64,000 nucleotides of DNA from Massilia sp. KIM (GTDB lineage: Bacteria; Pseudomonadota; Gammaproteobacteria; Burkholderiales; Burkholderiaceae_D). Location: assembly GCF_002007115.1 (NCBI RefSeq), contig NZ_MVAD01000001.1:1488001-1552000 (forward strand), in the 5' to 3' direction. Under the pieces are notes generated by a model. It was given only the letters and a program-made list of their open reading frames with translations, was not told the DNA's origin and ran no database searches. A program made the translations under genes and the position numbers. Positions within the stretch are counted from its first letter, which is position 1; every line of letters starts with the position of its first letter. Of the stretch, positions 26,385 through 35,386 are shown in pieces.

Positions 26385-27569
26385 CTAGGCCGCGACGTGC
26401 CTGCACACGGCGCCCGCCGCCGCGACGCAGACCCGGTTACGGCCGAGTTGCTTGGCCTGGTACAAGGCGGTGTCGGCGCGCCTGAGCACTTCTTCCCAGC
26501 TCAGGTCGCCGGGTGCGAGCGCTGCCAGGCCGACGCTGACGGTCAGTCCCAGGCTCTCTCCACCGGTCTGGAGCGGGTTGGCCGCAATGCGCGCGCGCAT
26601 GCGCTCGGCGAGTTCGCGCGCCCGCTCCAGTCCCATGTCGGTCAGCAGCACCGCGAATTCCTCGCCCCCGGTCCGGAAGCGCGCTTCGCAACCGGGGAGC
26701 TCGGCGGCCGCCATCGCCGCCACGTGGCGGATCGCCGCGTCGCCCGCCGCATGGCCGTGGCGATCGTTGACCGCCTTGAAGTGATCGATGTCGAAGGCAA
26801 GAAAGACCATCCCGGCCGGGCGGCTGAGGCAGCGCTGGTAGGCCCGGGTGGCGACTTCGTGCAAGGCCCTGCGGTTCAGCCAGCCTGTCAGCGCGTCGGT
26901 GATCGAGGCGCGGCGCAGCTCGCGCGACTGCTCGTGGCTGACGATCAGGGCGCAGCACATGGTCGCAACCGACAGGAAGACGAGCACGAAGAGCGAGCCG
27001 GAGGTCTGCAAGAACTGGCTGCCCATGAAGGTCAGGCGGTGGCCCTCGCTCAAAATCAGGTAGGCCGCGCGCATGCTGAGCTGGCACATGAACACCAGCT
27101 CCAGCACGGTGAGCGGCAGATAGGGGACGTAGGCCTCACGGCCCAGCTTGAGCCAGGGAGTCGCCGCCACGGCCAGGTTCACGCCCACGATCAGTGGCGT
27201 GAACAGGAACAGGCGGTGCACCACCGAACCATGGACGATGGGGAGGAAATGCACGGCGAGCACCGCCGTGGCTGCCCATCCGAGCAGCTTCCAGCACGGG
27301 TCCAGCCCGAGCTGGCGACGCAGCCCGGCGAGTATGCCGAAATGGCCGGCAAGGTAGAAGGCGTTGCCGAAACCCGGCAACAGGAAGTGGGTCACGCCGA
27401 ACTTGGCGGCATAGGCGCCCAGCACGCTGCTCGCGAAAAAGAAGAAGCCGGCCAGCGCCCAGTCGAGCAACCACGGCTTGCGCGATCCCGCCAGGTAGAG
27501 CAGCGCCATGCTGCCCGCCATGATGGCGCCAGCCAAGGCCGAGGCCAGCACGAGTGTGAACGTGTCCAT
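26385..27569 (-). CDS. Membrane diguanylate cyclase (GGDEF domain)
   Basis: A 394-residue protein with about seven membrane helices in the first 210 residues and a GGDEF domain from about 225. The signature RTGGEEF is at 301-305, with SITDALTGWLNRRAL and FDIDHFKAVNDRHGH before it, so it should make cyclic di-GMP. The autoinhibitory RxxD I-site is not present at its usual place before GGEEF. The membrane part has no assigned sensor family. It is convergent in layout with tatD's upstream region and divergent from the ZntB-like gene. The ribosome site is weak. Confidence 0.85.
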   Translation of the reverse strand: MDTFTLVLASALAGAIMAGSMALLYLAGSRKPWLLDWALAGFFFFASSVLGAYAAKFGVTHFLLPGFGNAFYLAGHFGILAGLRRQLGLDPCWKLLGWAATAVLAVHFLPIVHGSVVHRLFLFTPLIVGVNLAVAATPWLKLGREAYVPYLPLTVLELVFMCQLSMRAAYLILSEGHRLTFMGSQFLQTSGSLFVLVFLSVATMCCALIVSHEQSRELRRASITDALTGWLNRRALHEVATRAYQRCLSRPAGMVFLAFDIDHFKAVNDRHGHAAGDAAIRHVAAMAAAELPGCEARFRTGGEEFAVLLTDMGLERARELAERMRARIAANPLQTGGESLGLTVSVGLAALAPGDLSWEEVLRRADTALYQAKQLGRNRVCVAAAGAVCRHVAA

Positions 27570-27731
27570 GGTCCGCGGGGCTTGCCGTTCCCCGCCTCAA
27601 TACAATTGTCTGAGTATAAATCCGGCTTTCTCCCCGAATTCTCACGAATTATTGCATCGCCAACAAATGGCAAGCCGGCAGCCCACAACAGGCTCTACAA
27701 TGTTGCGAACGCACAATCGGATGGACGGCAG

Positions 27732-28742
27732 ATGGCGATACAGCAGTTCAACTATGGCTCGGACGAATCCGGGCTGGTCTGGGGTTTCCTGATGGGGCGC
27801 GACGAGCGCGCGCGGGCCGTTGGCGCGGGCGAGGCCAAGGCCTGGCTTACCGCCCCGGCGCCGAACCAGTTCCTGTGGCTGCACTTCAACCTGTCCAATG
27901 CCGCCAGCGAGCGCTGGATGCGCGCCCACGCCAAACTGTCCGACGAGTACTTTGCCACCCTGCACCAGGGCTCCAGTTCGACCCGCCTCGAGGTCGCGGA
28001 CAATTGCCTGATCGCCGTGGTGAACGACGTCCTCCACAATTTCTCGCTCGACAACGCCGACATTTCGACCCTCTGGGTGCAAGTCACGCCCCAGCTCGTC
28101 ATCAGCGCCCGGCGCAAGCCGCTCGAATCGATCGAGCGCCTGCGCCAGGACGTGCTGAACGGGGCTCCACTGCACACCCCGGTCGAGCTGCTGGTGCACC
28201 TCCTGCGCGACCAGGCCGACATCCTGGTCCACATCGTGCGCGACGCCGTCAGCCGGGTCGACCGCATCGAGGACCGCCTCCTGACCGGGCGGCTGACGCG
28301 CAAGCGCGAGGAGCTGGGCAATCTGCGCCGGGTGCTGGTGCGGCTGCGCCGCCTGCTGGCGCCGGAGCCGGCCGCCGTGTTCCGCCTGCTGCAACGCCCG
28401 CCGCTCTGGATCAGGGCGGAAGACCGCGAGGAATTACGCCAGGCGACGGAGGAATTCGCGGTGGTGCTGAGCGACCTCACTTCGCTGCAGGAGCGCATCA
28501 AGCTGCTGCAGGAAGAGATCGCGGCCCGGGTGAACGAGGACAACAACCGCAGCCTCTTCCTGCTGACCATCGTCACCGTGATGGCGCTGCCGATCAACAT
28601 CGTGGCCGGCCTGATGGGCATGAACGTGGGCGGCGTGCCGCTGGGCCAGCACCCGCACGGCTTCTGGATCGTGCTGGGCCTGATCGGCGCCTTCAGCCTG
28701 CTGGTCGCGGTAGTCCTGCTGAGGCTGCAGCGCCAGCGCTGA
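27732..28742 (+). CDS. CorA-family cation transporter, ZntB-like
   Basis: A 336-residue protein: a large N-terminal cytoplasmic domain, a long helix (about 170-280) and two C-terminal membrane helices. The pore signature is GMN followed by VGGVPL (LMGMNVGGVPL), the extended form typical of ZntB, which moves zinc by proton-coupled transport, rather than classical CorA for magnesium. It would act as a homopentamer in the inner membrane. The start at 27732 gives the family N-terminus; the frame is open far upstream but only across the antisense of the diguanylate cyclase. Confidence 0.87.
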   Translation: MAIQQFNYGSDESGLVWGFLMGRDERARAVGAGEAKAWLTAPAPNQFLWLHFNLSNAASERWMRAHAKLSDEYFATLHQGSSSTRLEVADNCLIAVVNDVLHNFSLDNADISTLWVQVTPQLVISARRKPLESIERLRQDVLNGAPLHTPVELLVHLLRDQADILVHIVRDAVSRVDRIEDRLLTGRLTRKREELGNLRRVLVRLRRLLAPEPAAVFRLLQRPPLWIRAEDREELRQATEEFAVVLSDLTSLQERIKLLQEEIAARVNEDNNRSLFLLTIVTVMALPINIVAGLMGMNVGGVPLGQHPHGFWIVLGLIGAFSLLVAVVLLRLQRQR

Positions 28743-28769
28743 GGCCGGCCCTGGGGGCGGACCGGCGCC

Positions 28770-29288
28770 TCAGGCGACCCGCTTGCCGAGGATGATCAGG
28801 TCGCGCTCGATGCCGTCCAGGTTCGCCACGCGCGGGAAATGCGCCCAGGTGTCGAAACCGTATTTGCGGAACAAGGCCAGGCTGGGCGCGTTGTGCCCGA
28901 AGATGAAGCCCAGCAGGGTATGCACCCTGACCTGGGGCGCGAAGGCCATGGCCAGTTCCAGGCAGTAGCGACCGATTCCCTTGCCGCGCGCCTGCTCGGC
29001 GATGTAGATCGACACCTCGGCCGTGCCGGAATACGCCGGCCGCCCGTAGAAATTCGAGTAGGACAGCCAGCCCAGCACCTCGGGCTGCTCGCGTTTGTCC
29101 TCGGCGTCGTGGATCACCCACAGCGGACGCCGGTCCGGCGTATGGTCGGCAAACCATTGCTCGCGAGATTGCACGGTGATCGGCTCGGTGTCGGCCGTGA
29201 CTTCGCGCGAGGCGATGGTGGAGTTGTAGATGTCGACGATGACCGGCAGGTCGTCGCGTCGTGCCAGGCGGTGGACGTAGGACGGCAT
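28770..29288 (-). CDS. GNAT acetyltransferase, phosphinothricin/methionine sulfoximine type
   Basis: A 172-residue GNAT protein. The acetyl-CoA loop is EQARGKGIGRY, and the PAT-type features include IYNSTIASREVTAD, SYSNFYGRPAYSGTAEVSIYI and GHNAPSLALFRKYGF. Such enzymes N-acetylate amino-acid analogues such as methionine sulfoximine or phosphinothricin; the natural substrate is often a methionine derivative. It lies 31 bp downstream of pilZ on the same strand and may be read from that operon. Confidence 0.85.
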   Translation of the reverse strand: MPSYVHRLARRDDLPVIVDIYNSTIASREVTADTEPITVQSREQWFADHTPDRRPLWVIHDAEDKREQPEVLGWLSYSNFYGRPAYSGTAEVSIYIAEQARGKGIGRYCLELAMAFAPQVRVHTLLGFIFGHNAPSLALFRKYGFDTWAHFPRVANLDGIERDLIILGKRVA

Positions 29289-29319
29289 ACAGCGTATTGA
29301 CGTGAAGGTTGAGGAAGGC

Positions 29320-29697
29320 TTACAGGGTATGGGTCGCGCGCGAGGAACGCAGCGCCGCGCCGAGGATCTCTTCGATGCGCAGCTTGGCGCGCTGCCCGGC
29401 CTCGTCGGCCGGGAAGTGCACGCCGATGCCCTGCGCCTTGTTGTTGTTCGCGCCCGCCGGGGTGATCCAGGCCACTTTGCCGGCGATCGGGTATTTGTTC
29501 GGGTCGTCCATCAGCGACAGGATCAGGTAGATCTCGTCGCCGATCTTGTAGGGCTTGTTGGTCGGCACGAACATGCCGCCATTCTTCAGGAAAGGCATGT
29601 AGGCGGCGTACAGGGCCGCCTTCTCCTTGATGGCCAGCGACAGCACGGACGGCCGCGGTGCTTGCGGTGCGTTCGGGTCAATCGAGTTGGCGCTCAT
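29320..29697 (-). CDS. pilZ: Type IV pilus assembly protein PilZ
   Basis: A 125-residue PilZ-domain protein with the T4P-PilZ features LSLAIKEKAALYAAYMPFLKNGG, then PYKIGDEIYLILSLMDD and VAWITPAG. The c-di-GMP-binding RxxxR and DxSxxG motifs are absent, as in true pilus PilZ, which works with PilB and FimX-like partners instead. The start at 29697 has AAAGGAAATGG in front. It is the fourth gene of mltG-tmk-holB-pilZ, ten bases after holB. Confidence 0.9.
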   Translation of the reverse strand: MSANSIDPNAPQAPRPSVLSLAIKEKAALYAAYMPFLKNGGMFVPTNKPYKIGDEIYLILSLMDDPNKYPIAGKVAWITPAGANNNKAQGIGVHFPADEAGQRAKLRIEEILGAALRSSRATHTL

Positions 29698-29707
29698 CCA
29701 TTTCCTT

Positions 29708-30721
29708 TCAGGTGCAGCACGAAGTGTACTCAAGCAACATGTCTTCGACAAACAATTTTGCCGAGAGCGGGTGCTCGGCCACCGCGCGGCGCTCGCCCGT
29801 GGCCTTGATCGCCCGCATCAGGCTGGCAGTGTGCACCTTGCCGGCCAGGGCCGCAAGTTCGCGCTGGTAGCGCGGGTAATAACGGATCTTGCCGGACAGT
29901 TTGAGCGAGAAGGCGTCGTACAGCCAGCGCTGCAGCCAGGCCACCAGGGCCGGCAGCTCGCTCTTGGACAGGCGCTCGGCCGTGCGCAGCGCGCCCTCGA
30001 CCGAGGGCTGGGCCAGGAAATGCAGCAGGACTTCGAGCTCCTCGCGGCTGCCGCCCTCGGCCTCGGCCAGGGCGGCCAGCGGCGCCCCGCCCTGCTCGCG
30101 CAGCCAGCTGTCGGCGTCCTGCACGCCCTGTTCCTTGAGCCAGGCCAGGGCCTCCTCGTGGGACGGCAGGGGCAGCGCGAACTTGCGGCAGCGCGACAGG
30201 ATCGTCGGCAGCATGCGGTCCAGGCTGTTCGACGCCAGCAGGAAGACGGTGCCCGGCGGCGGCTCTTCCAAAGTCTTGAGCAGGGCGTTGGACGCCGGCA
30301 TGTTGAGCGTCTCGGCCGGATAGAGCACCACCACCCGCAGCCCCTGGCGATGGGTGGAAATGTTCATGAAGTCGGCCAGGGAACGGATCTGCTCGATCTT
30401 GATCTCCCTGGACGGCGCCTTGCTCGCCTTCTTCTTCTCGCCCTCGCCTTCCTCGCCCTCGGCGGGCGGCTCGTCCTCCATGGATTCCGGACGCACCCGG
30501 CGGTAGTCGGGATGGTTGTGCTGCACGAACCAGCCGCAGGAGGCGCACTCGCCGCAGGCCTGGCCATCCGGCTTCGCGTTCTCGCACAGGAGGGCCTGGG
30601 CGAAGGTTTCCAGGAAGTCGGCCTTGCCGGTGCCGGCCGGGCCGTGGAACAGGATGGCGTGCGGCAGACGCTCGCGCATCTGCTGCAACTGGGCCCACGC
30701 GGCTTTCTGCCACGGATACAT
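29708..30721 (-). CDS. holB: DNA polymerase III subunit delta-prime
   Basis: A 337-residue clamp-loader subunit. It has HAILFHGPAGTGKADFLETFA at the start, a four-cysteine zinc module (LLCENA ... ACGECASCGW), KIEQIRSLADFMN, and the sensor-like LPTILSRCRKF. A charged insertion (EGEEGEGEKKKASKAP) sits between zinc module and ATPase core. It loads the beta sliding clamp as part of the replisome. The ATG at 30721 is two bases after the tmk stop; no strong ribosome site is seen, consistent with translational coupling. Confidence 0.92.
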   Translation of the reverse strand: MYPWQKAAWAQLQQMRERLPHAILFHGPAGTGKADFLETFAQALLCENAKPDGQACGECASCGWFVQHNHPDYRRVRPESMEDEPPAEGEEGEGEKKKASKAPSREIKIEQIRSLADFMNISTHRQGLRVVVLYPAETLNMPASNALLKTLEEPPPGTVFLLASNSLDRMLPTILSRCRKFALPLPSHEEALAWLKEQGVQDADSWLREQGGAPLAALAEAEGGSREELEVLLHFLAQPSVEGALRTAERLSKSELPALVAWLQRWLYDAFSLKLSGKIRYYPRYQRELAALAGKVHTASLMRAIKATGERRAVAEHPLSAKLFVEDMLLEYTSCCT

Positions 30722-30723
30722 CG

Positions 30724-31350
30724 TCACAACAATTTCTCCAAAACTTCGGTGAGCTCGGCGCGGATCGCTTCGATGCTGCGGGTCGAATCGATCACCACGA
30801 TGCGCTGCGGGAACTGGGCGGCGCGGCGCAGGTATTCGCTGCGGCATTTCTCGAAGAAGTCGGCCTGCTCGCGCTCGAACTTGTCGAGGGTGCGGGTGGC
30901 GTCCAGGCGCTCGCGCGCAACCGCCAGCGGCACGTCGAACAGCAGGGTCAGGTCGGGTTGCAGCGCCGGGTGCACCCAGCGTTCCAGCGTTTCCAGCTTC
31001 TCGCGCGCCAGGCCGCGTCCGCCGCTCTGGTAGGCGAAGCTGGCGTCGGTGAAGCGGTCCGACAGCACCCAGCGGCCCGCTGCCAGGTTCGGTTCGATGA
31101 GCTGGGCGATGTGTTCGCGTCGGCTGGCGAACATCAGCAAGGCCTCGGTCTCCAGGTGCATCTTCTCGTGCAGCACCAGGTCGCGCAGCTTCTCGCCGAG
31201 CGGCGTGCCGCCCGGCTCGCGCGAGGCGGTCACCAGCTTGCCGCGCCGGCTCAGGAAGTCCTCGACGAAGCCGATGTGGGTCGATTTGCCCGCCCCGTCG
31301 ATGCCCTCGAAGGTGATGAACTTACCGCGGGGGCGACTGCTGTCGGTCAT
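30724..31350 (-). CDS. tmk: Thymidylate kinase
   Basis: A 208-residue kinase that phosphorylates dTMP to dTDP. Walker A is [11 protein letters not shown] (16-24), followed by [29 protein letters not shown] (the DR(Y/F) motif) and the LID region with [12 protein letters not shown]. Its ATG overlaps the mltG stop as ATGA, so the two are coupled. It is second in the mltG-tmk-holB-pilZ operon. Confidence 0.95.
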   Translation of the reverse strand: MTDSSRPRGKFITFEGIDGAGKSTHIGFVEDFLSRRGKLVTASREPGGTPLGEKLRDLVLHEKMHLETEALLMFASRREHIAQLIEPNLAAGRWVLSDRFTDASFAYQSGGRGLAREKLETLERWVHPALQPDLTLLFDVPLAVARERLDATRTLDKFEREQADFFEKCRSEYLRRAAQFPQRIVVIDSTRSIEAIRAELTEVLEKLL

Positions 31351-32345
31351 TGCTTGATCTTTCGCTGGTACAGGTTCACGGCGCGGTTGTGGTCGTTCAG
31401 GTTGTCCGAGAACTGGCTGGTGCCGTCGCCGCGCGAGACGAAATACAGGGCCGGCGTCTTTTCCGGCGCCATCGCGGCCTTGAGCGACTGGATGCCCGGC
31501 AAGGCGATCGGGGTCGGCGGCAGGCCGCCGCGGGTGTAGGTATTGTAGGGGGTGTCGGTTTCCAGGTCCTTCTTGCGGATCTGGCCGTCGAAGCGCTCGC
31601 CCATGCCGTAGATGACGGTCGGGTCGGTCTGCAGCAGCATGCCGGTGCGCAGGCGGTTGACGAACACGCCGGCGATCATCCCGCGTTCGCTCTTCTGGCC
31701 GGTCTCCTTTTCCACGATCGAGGCCATGATCAAGGCCTCGTAGGGGTTCTTGTACGGCAGGCTGGGGTCGCGCTTTTCCCAGGCGCTCTCGAGATGGCTG
31801 AGCATGGCCTGGTGGGCCTTCCTGTAGATATCGAGTTCCGAGGAGCCCTTGGCGAACAGATAGGTATCCGGGAAGAACAGCCCTTCCGGATCTTTATAGT
31901 CGCTTGAGATCTTGGCCATCAGCTCCTGGTCGGAGAGCTTGACGGTATCGTGCTTGAGGCGCTGGTGGGCGGCCAGGGCCTGGCGCATCTGGCGGAAGGT
32001 CCAGCCCTCGATGATGGTGATCGATTCCTGGGCGAATTCTCCGCGCACCAGCTGGGTGAGCAGCTGGCGCGGCGAGGTGTTCGGCTTGAGCTCGTAGCTG
32101 CCGGCCTTGATCTTCGCGGCCTGGCCGGTCACGCGCGCCAGCAGCGCGAACAGGTAGCGGTTGAGCGGAATGCCCGCGCTGGCGATCTGCTGCGCGGCGG
32201 CACCGGCGCCGCTGCCCGGGTTGACGGTGAATTCGATCGGCTGCGCGGCCGTGGTCAGGGGCTGCTTGGCCCACCACGAGAAGCTGCCCACCGCGACGAT
32301 GGAAACGACGACGCCGGCGACGACGAGTTTTTTTATCAGTGCCAT
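31347..32345 (-). CDS. mltG: Endolytic murein transglycosylase MltG
   Basis: A 332-residue protein: one N-terminal membrane helix ([19 protein letters not shown]), a LysM-like region, and the YceG/MltG catalytic domain with SIVEKETG (Glu near residues 212-214), [39 protein letters not shown] and [13 protein letters not shown]. It cuts nascent glycan strands in the periplasm and so sets chain length. It is the first gene of its operon, divergent from ygfZ across 111 bp that must hold both promoters. Confidence 0.94.
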   Translation of the reverse strand: MALIKKLVVAGVVVSIVAVGSFSWWAKQPLTTAAQPIEFTVNPGSGAGAAAQQIASAGIPLNRYLFALLARVTGQAAKIKAGSYELKPNTSPRQLLTQLVRGEFAQESITIIEGWTFRQMRQALAAHQRLKHDTVKLSDQELMAKISSDYKDPEGLFFPDTYLFAKGSSELDIYRKAHQAMLSHLESAWEKRDPSLPYKNPYEALIMASIVEKETGQKSERGMIAGVFVNRLRTGMLLQTDPTVIYGMGERFDGQIRKKDLETDTPYNTYTRGGLPPTPIALPGIQSLKAAMAPEKTPALYFVSRGDGTSQFSDNLNDHNRAVNLYQRKIKQ

Positions 32346-32456
32346 GTGTTTTTGTTGGGTTTGACCGGGAATTGCGCCGTGTCCGGCGCGTTTTCCACGA
32401 CAACTTTATAATGAGCCCGTAATGATAAAGCCTAATTGCAAAATTAATCGGTATTT

Positions 32457-33515
32457 ATGAGTAACTGGACTGATCAATTAAACGCCCTCGGCGCCCGCTT
32501 CCCTGCCGACCAGCCGCACGAGGTCGAGGACTTCGGGCATCCGCTCACCGCCGCCGACCTGGCCGGCGGTTTCGTGGCCCCCGTCACCGACCTGGGCCTG
32601 ATCGCCGTCAGCGGCGAGGACGCGGCCAGTTTCCTGCACAACCAGCTCACCAACGACGTCGAACACCTGGGCCAGGACGAAGCCCGCCTGGCCGGCTACT
32701 GCACGCCCAAGGGGCGCCTGCAGGCCAGCTTCCTGATCTGGCGCGATCCGGACGCCATCTACCTGCAACTCCCGCGCGCCATCCAGCCTCCGCTGCAAAA
32801 ACGCCTGAGCATGTTCGTGCTGCGCTCCAAGGCCAAGCTGCGCGACGCCAGCGCCGAATCGCCCTTCGAGGCGGTGATCGGCATCGGCGGCGCCAGGGGC
32901 GAAGCCGCGCTGCGCCGCCACGTCGACACGCTGCCGGGCGCGCCCATGGGCAAGACCAGTGGCGACTTCGGCACCGTGATCCGCCTGCACGACGGGTTCG
33001 AGGCGCCGCGCTACCTGTGGTTCACCACTGCGCAAGCCGGCGCCGCCGCCCTCGACACGCTCAAGACCGATCTCGCCCTGGGCGGCAACCAGGCCTGGCG
33101 CCTGGCCGCGATCCATGCGGGCGAGCCCCAGGTCACGGCGGCCACCCAGGAGCAGTTCGTGCCCCAGATGGTCAACCTCGAACTCCTGGGCGGCATCAAT
33201 TTCAAGAAGGGCTGCTACCCCGGCCAGGAGATCGTCGCACGCACGAAGTATCTTGGCAAGATCAAGCGCCGCACCGCCTTGGCCAGCATCCAGGACGGCG
33301 CCGCTCGGGCCGGCGACGAGGTGTTCTCCGCCCTCGATCCCGACCAGCCTTGCGGCATGGTGGTCAACGCCGCGCCGGATGGCCAGGGCGGGACCGACGT
33401 CCTGGTCGAGATCAAGCTGGCCGCGCTGGACGGAGAGGTCCGCCTGGGCTCGGCCGGCGGTCCCCCGCTGCGCTTCCAGCCCCTGCCCTACAGCCTAGAT
33501 GCGGTCGACGACTAG
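32457..33515 (+). CDS. ygfZ: Folate-binding protein YgfZ (tRNA-modifying GTPase-independent Fe-S factor)
   Basis: A 352-residue GcvT-like protein with the diagnostic KGCYPGQEIVART signature (Cys conserved) near residue 250, and GCYP-flanking FKKG and KYLGKIKRR. YgfZ uses folate to help build or repair iron-sulfur enzymes such as MiaB. The start at 32457 has only a weak ribosome site in an A/T-rich leader. Downstream genes are packed tightly (two-base gap to the DUF4936 gene), indicating an operon. Confidence 0.92.
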   Translation: MSNWTDQLNALGARFPADQPHEVEDFGHPLTAADLAGGFVAPVTDLGLIAVSGEDAASFLHNQLTNDVEHLGQDEARLAGYCTPKGRLQASFLIWRDPDAIYLQLPRAIQPPLQKRLSMFVLRSKAKLRDASAESPFEAVIGIGGARGEAALRRHVDTLPGAPMGKTSGDFGTVIRLHDGFEAPRYLWFTTAQAGAAALDTLKTDLALGGNQAWRLAAIHAGEPQVTAATQEQFVPQMVNLELLGGINFKKGCYPGQEIVARTKYLGKIKRRTALASIQDGAARAGDEVFSALDPDQPCGMVVNAAPDGQGGTDVLVEIKLAALDGEVRLGSAGGPPLRFQPLPYSLDAVDD

Positions 33516-33517
33516 CG

Positions 33518-33808
33518 ATGATCGACCTGTACGTCTACTACAAGGTGCGTGACGAAGACGCGGCGCGGCTCGCGCCGCTGGTGCGAAGCATGCAGCAAGG
33601 CCTGGCCGCCGATGGCGGCGCCACCTTTCAGCTCAAGCGCCGGCCCGAGGCCAAGGACGGCCTGCAGACCTGGATGGAAGTCTATCCCGGCGTGGACGCG
33701 CCGTTCGCCGCCGCCCTCGAGCGCGCCTGCGAGGCGGCCGGCCTGCACGGCCTGATCGCCGGCCCGCGCCGCGCCGAAGTATTTACGGAACTCGCCCCAT
33801 GTGCCTGA
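33518..33808 (+). CDS. DUF4936 family protein
   Basis: A 96-residue protein starting MIDLYVYYKVRDEDAARLAP, with a ferredoxin-like pattern and a conserved WMEVYPGV. It resembles DUF4936, a family found next to ygfZ in betaproteobacteria; the function is unknown. It starts two bases after the ygfZ stop and overlaps the next gene by ten bases, so it depends on the ygfZ operon. The frame is open upstream inside ygfZ, but that part is not protein-like. Confidence 0.8.
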   Translation: MIDLYVYYKVRDEDAARLAPLVRSMQQGLAADGGATFQLKRRPEAKDGLQTWMEVYPGVDAPFAAALERACEAAGLHGLIAGPRRAEVFTELAPCA

Positions 33809-34560
33809 TCGTCTTCGCATGGCAGGTCGTGCCCGGCGTGCCCGTCATCGCCGCCGCCAACCGCGACGAATTCTACGACCGCCCGGCCTCGCCGGCCGCC
33901 CCCTGGCCCGAGCACCCGCACGTCATCGCCGGCCGCGATCTGCAGGGCGGCGGCAGCTGGATGGGGGTGTCGCTCCAGGGCGCCAAGGGGCCGCGCTTCG
34001 CGGCCATCACCAACATCCGCGCGCCGGGCGAACGCCGTCCGGACGCGCCCTCGCGCGGCGCCCTCGTGGCGGGCTTCCTCAAGCAGGACATCAGCGCCGC
34101 CGACTACGTGGCGCGGCTGGCGTCGGCCGAGGACCTCTACAACGGCTACAACCTGGTGCTGGGCGACGCCGACGCCCTCTACTGGTACTCGAACCGGGGC
34201 CACGACGACCCGCGCAACGGCCAGCCCCTGGAGCCGGGCCGCATCTACGGGCTGGCCAACGGCCTGCTCGACGCGCCCTGGCCCAAGGTGCTGCGCACCA
34301 AGGCCCAGTTCGCGAGCCTGCTGTGCCAGGGAGCGCCGGAGGATGCCTATTTCGAGATGCTGGCCGACACCACGCGCGCGCCCGATGTGCGCCTGCCCGA
34401 GACCGGGGTCCCGATCGAGGTGGAGCGGATGCTGTCGCCGGTGTGCATCGAGTCGCCGGGCTACGGCACCCGCACCTCCACCGTGGTCAAGCTCTACCGC
34501 GACGGCGCGCCCGAACTGCGCGAACGGATCGTGCAGCCCGGGGCCCCGGTCGCCGCCTGA
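33799..34560 (+). CDS. NRDE (TANGO2-like) family protein
   Basis: A 253-residue protein starting MCLIVFAWQ with the family's namesake motif AAANRDEFYDRP. It continues with GRDLQGGGSWMGV, AAITNIRAPG and the C-terminal YGTRTSTVV. NRDE/TANGO2 proteins have an Ntn-hydrolase-like fold with Cys2 at the expected nucleophile position; bacterial members have been linked to heme handling, though their role is not settled. It overlaps the DUF4936 gene by ten bases. Confidence 0.88.
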   Translation: MCLIVFAWQVVPGVPVIAAANRDEFYDRPASPAAPWPEHPHVIAGRDLQGGGSWMGVSLQGAKGPRFAAITNIRAPGERRPDAPSRGALVAGFLKQDISAADYVARLASAEDLYNGYNLVLGDADALYWYSNRGHDDPRNGQPLEPGRIYGLANGLLDAPWPKVLRTKAQFASLLCQGAPEDAYFEMLADTTRAPDVRLPETGVPIEVERMLSPVCIESPGYGTRTSTVVKLYRDGAPELRERIVQPGAPVAA

Positions 34561-34609
34561 TGCGCACGCGGCCGGGCGCCGCGCCGGCCCTGAACAGGAG
34601 CGCTTGATC

Positions 34610-35386
34610 ATGCTCAAGACACTCGGCATCCTGGCCGGCGGCGCGCTGCTGCTCTACGCGCTGGCCTGCCTCGCGCTCTTCCTGCTCCAGCGTTCGCTGA
34701 TCTATTTCCCGCCCCGGGCCGCGGCACTCGATGCGCCCGCGAGCACCATCCTCCATGTGCCGGGCGCCGCGCTGAAGGTGTCGGAGCGTCCCGCCCCCGG
34801 CCGCCCGGCCCTGATCTACCTGGGCGGCAATGCCGAAGACGTCAGCACCAGCCTGCCCGAGCTGGACGCCGCCTTCCCCGGCCATGCCCTCTACCTGCTG
34901 CATTACCGTGGTTTTCCCGGCAGCACGGGCGAGCCGAGCGAAGCGGCGCTGGTGGCGGACGCGCTCGCCCTGTTCGACCGCGTCGCCGCCGGCCATCCGG
35001 AAGTCCTGGTGCTCGGCCGCAGCCTCGGCAGCGGCGTGGCGGTGCAGGTGGCCGCGCGGCGCCCGGTCGCCCGGCTGATCCTGGTCACGCCTTTCGACAG
35101 CCTGGCCGCGCTGGCCGCCAAGCAATTCCCCTGGGTGCCGACCGGCTGGCTGCTGCGCGACCGCTACGATTCCGGCGCCCATGCTGCGCGCGTGAAGGCC
35201 CCGACCCTGATCATCGCCGCCGCCGAGGACGAGATCGTTCCCCTCGCCAGCAGCAGGCTACTGCTGTCGCGCTTCCCGGCGGGCGTCGCCAGCATGGAGA
35301 TCGTGGCGGACGCCGGGCACAACACGATTTCCGGCAGCCCGCGCTACCAGCGACTGCTCAGCGCCGCCCCTTCACCCCGGCCTTGA
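34610..35386 (+). CDS. Membrane-anchored alpha/beta hydrolase
   Basis: A 258-residue hydrolase of the Bem46/YfhR type: an N-terminal membrane helix (LGILAGGALLLYALACLALFLL), IYLGGNAEDV oxyanion region, HYRGFPGSTGEPSE, nucleophile elbow GRSLGSG, an Asp in AEDEIVP and a His in DAGHNT. It is probably an esterase or thioesterase facing the periplasm or the membrane; the substrate is unknown. CAGGAG precedes the ATG. Its 3' end overlaps the convergent SDR gene by 29 bases. Confidence 0.87.
   Translation: MLKTLGILAGGALLLYALACLALFLLQRSLIYFPPRAAALDAPASTILHVPGAALKVSERPAPGRPALIYLGGNAEDVSTSLPELDAAFPGHALYLLHYRGFPGSTGEPSEAALVADALALFDRVAAGHPEVLVLGRSLGSGVAVQVAARRPVARLILVTPFDSLAALAAKQFPWVPTGWLLRDRYDSGAHAARVKAPTLIIAAAEDEIVPLASSRLLLSRFPAGVASMEIVADAGHNTISGSPRYQRLLSAAPSPRP

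Noticed and set aside
26364..27731. N-terminal extension of the ZntB-like transporter across the diguanylate cyclase gene
   Set aside because: The extra frame is antisense to a certain GGDEF gene, and the transporter's family N-terminus begins at 27732.
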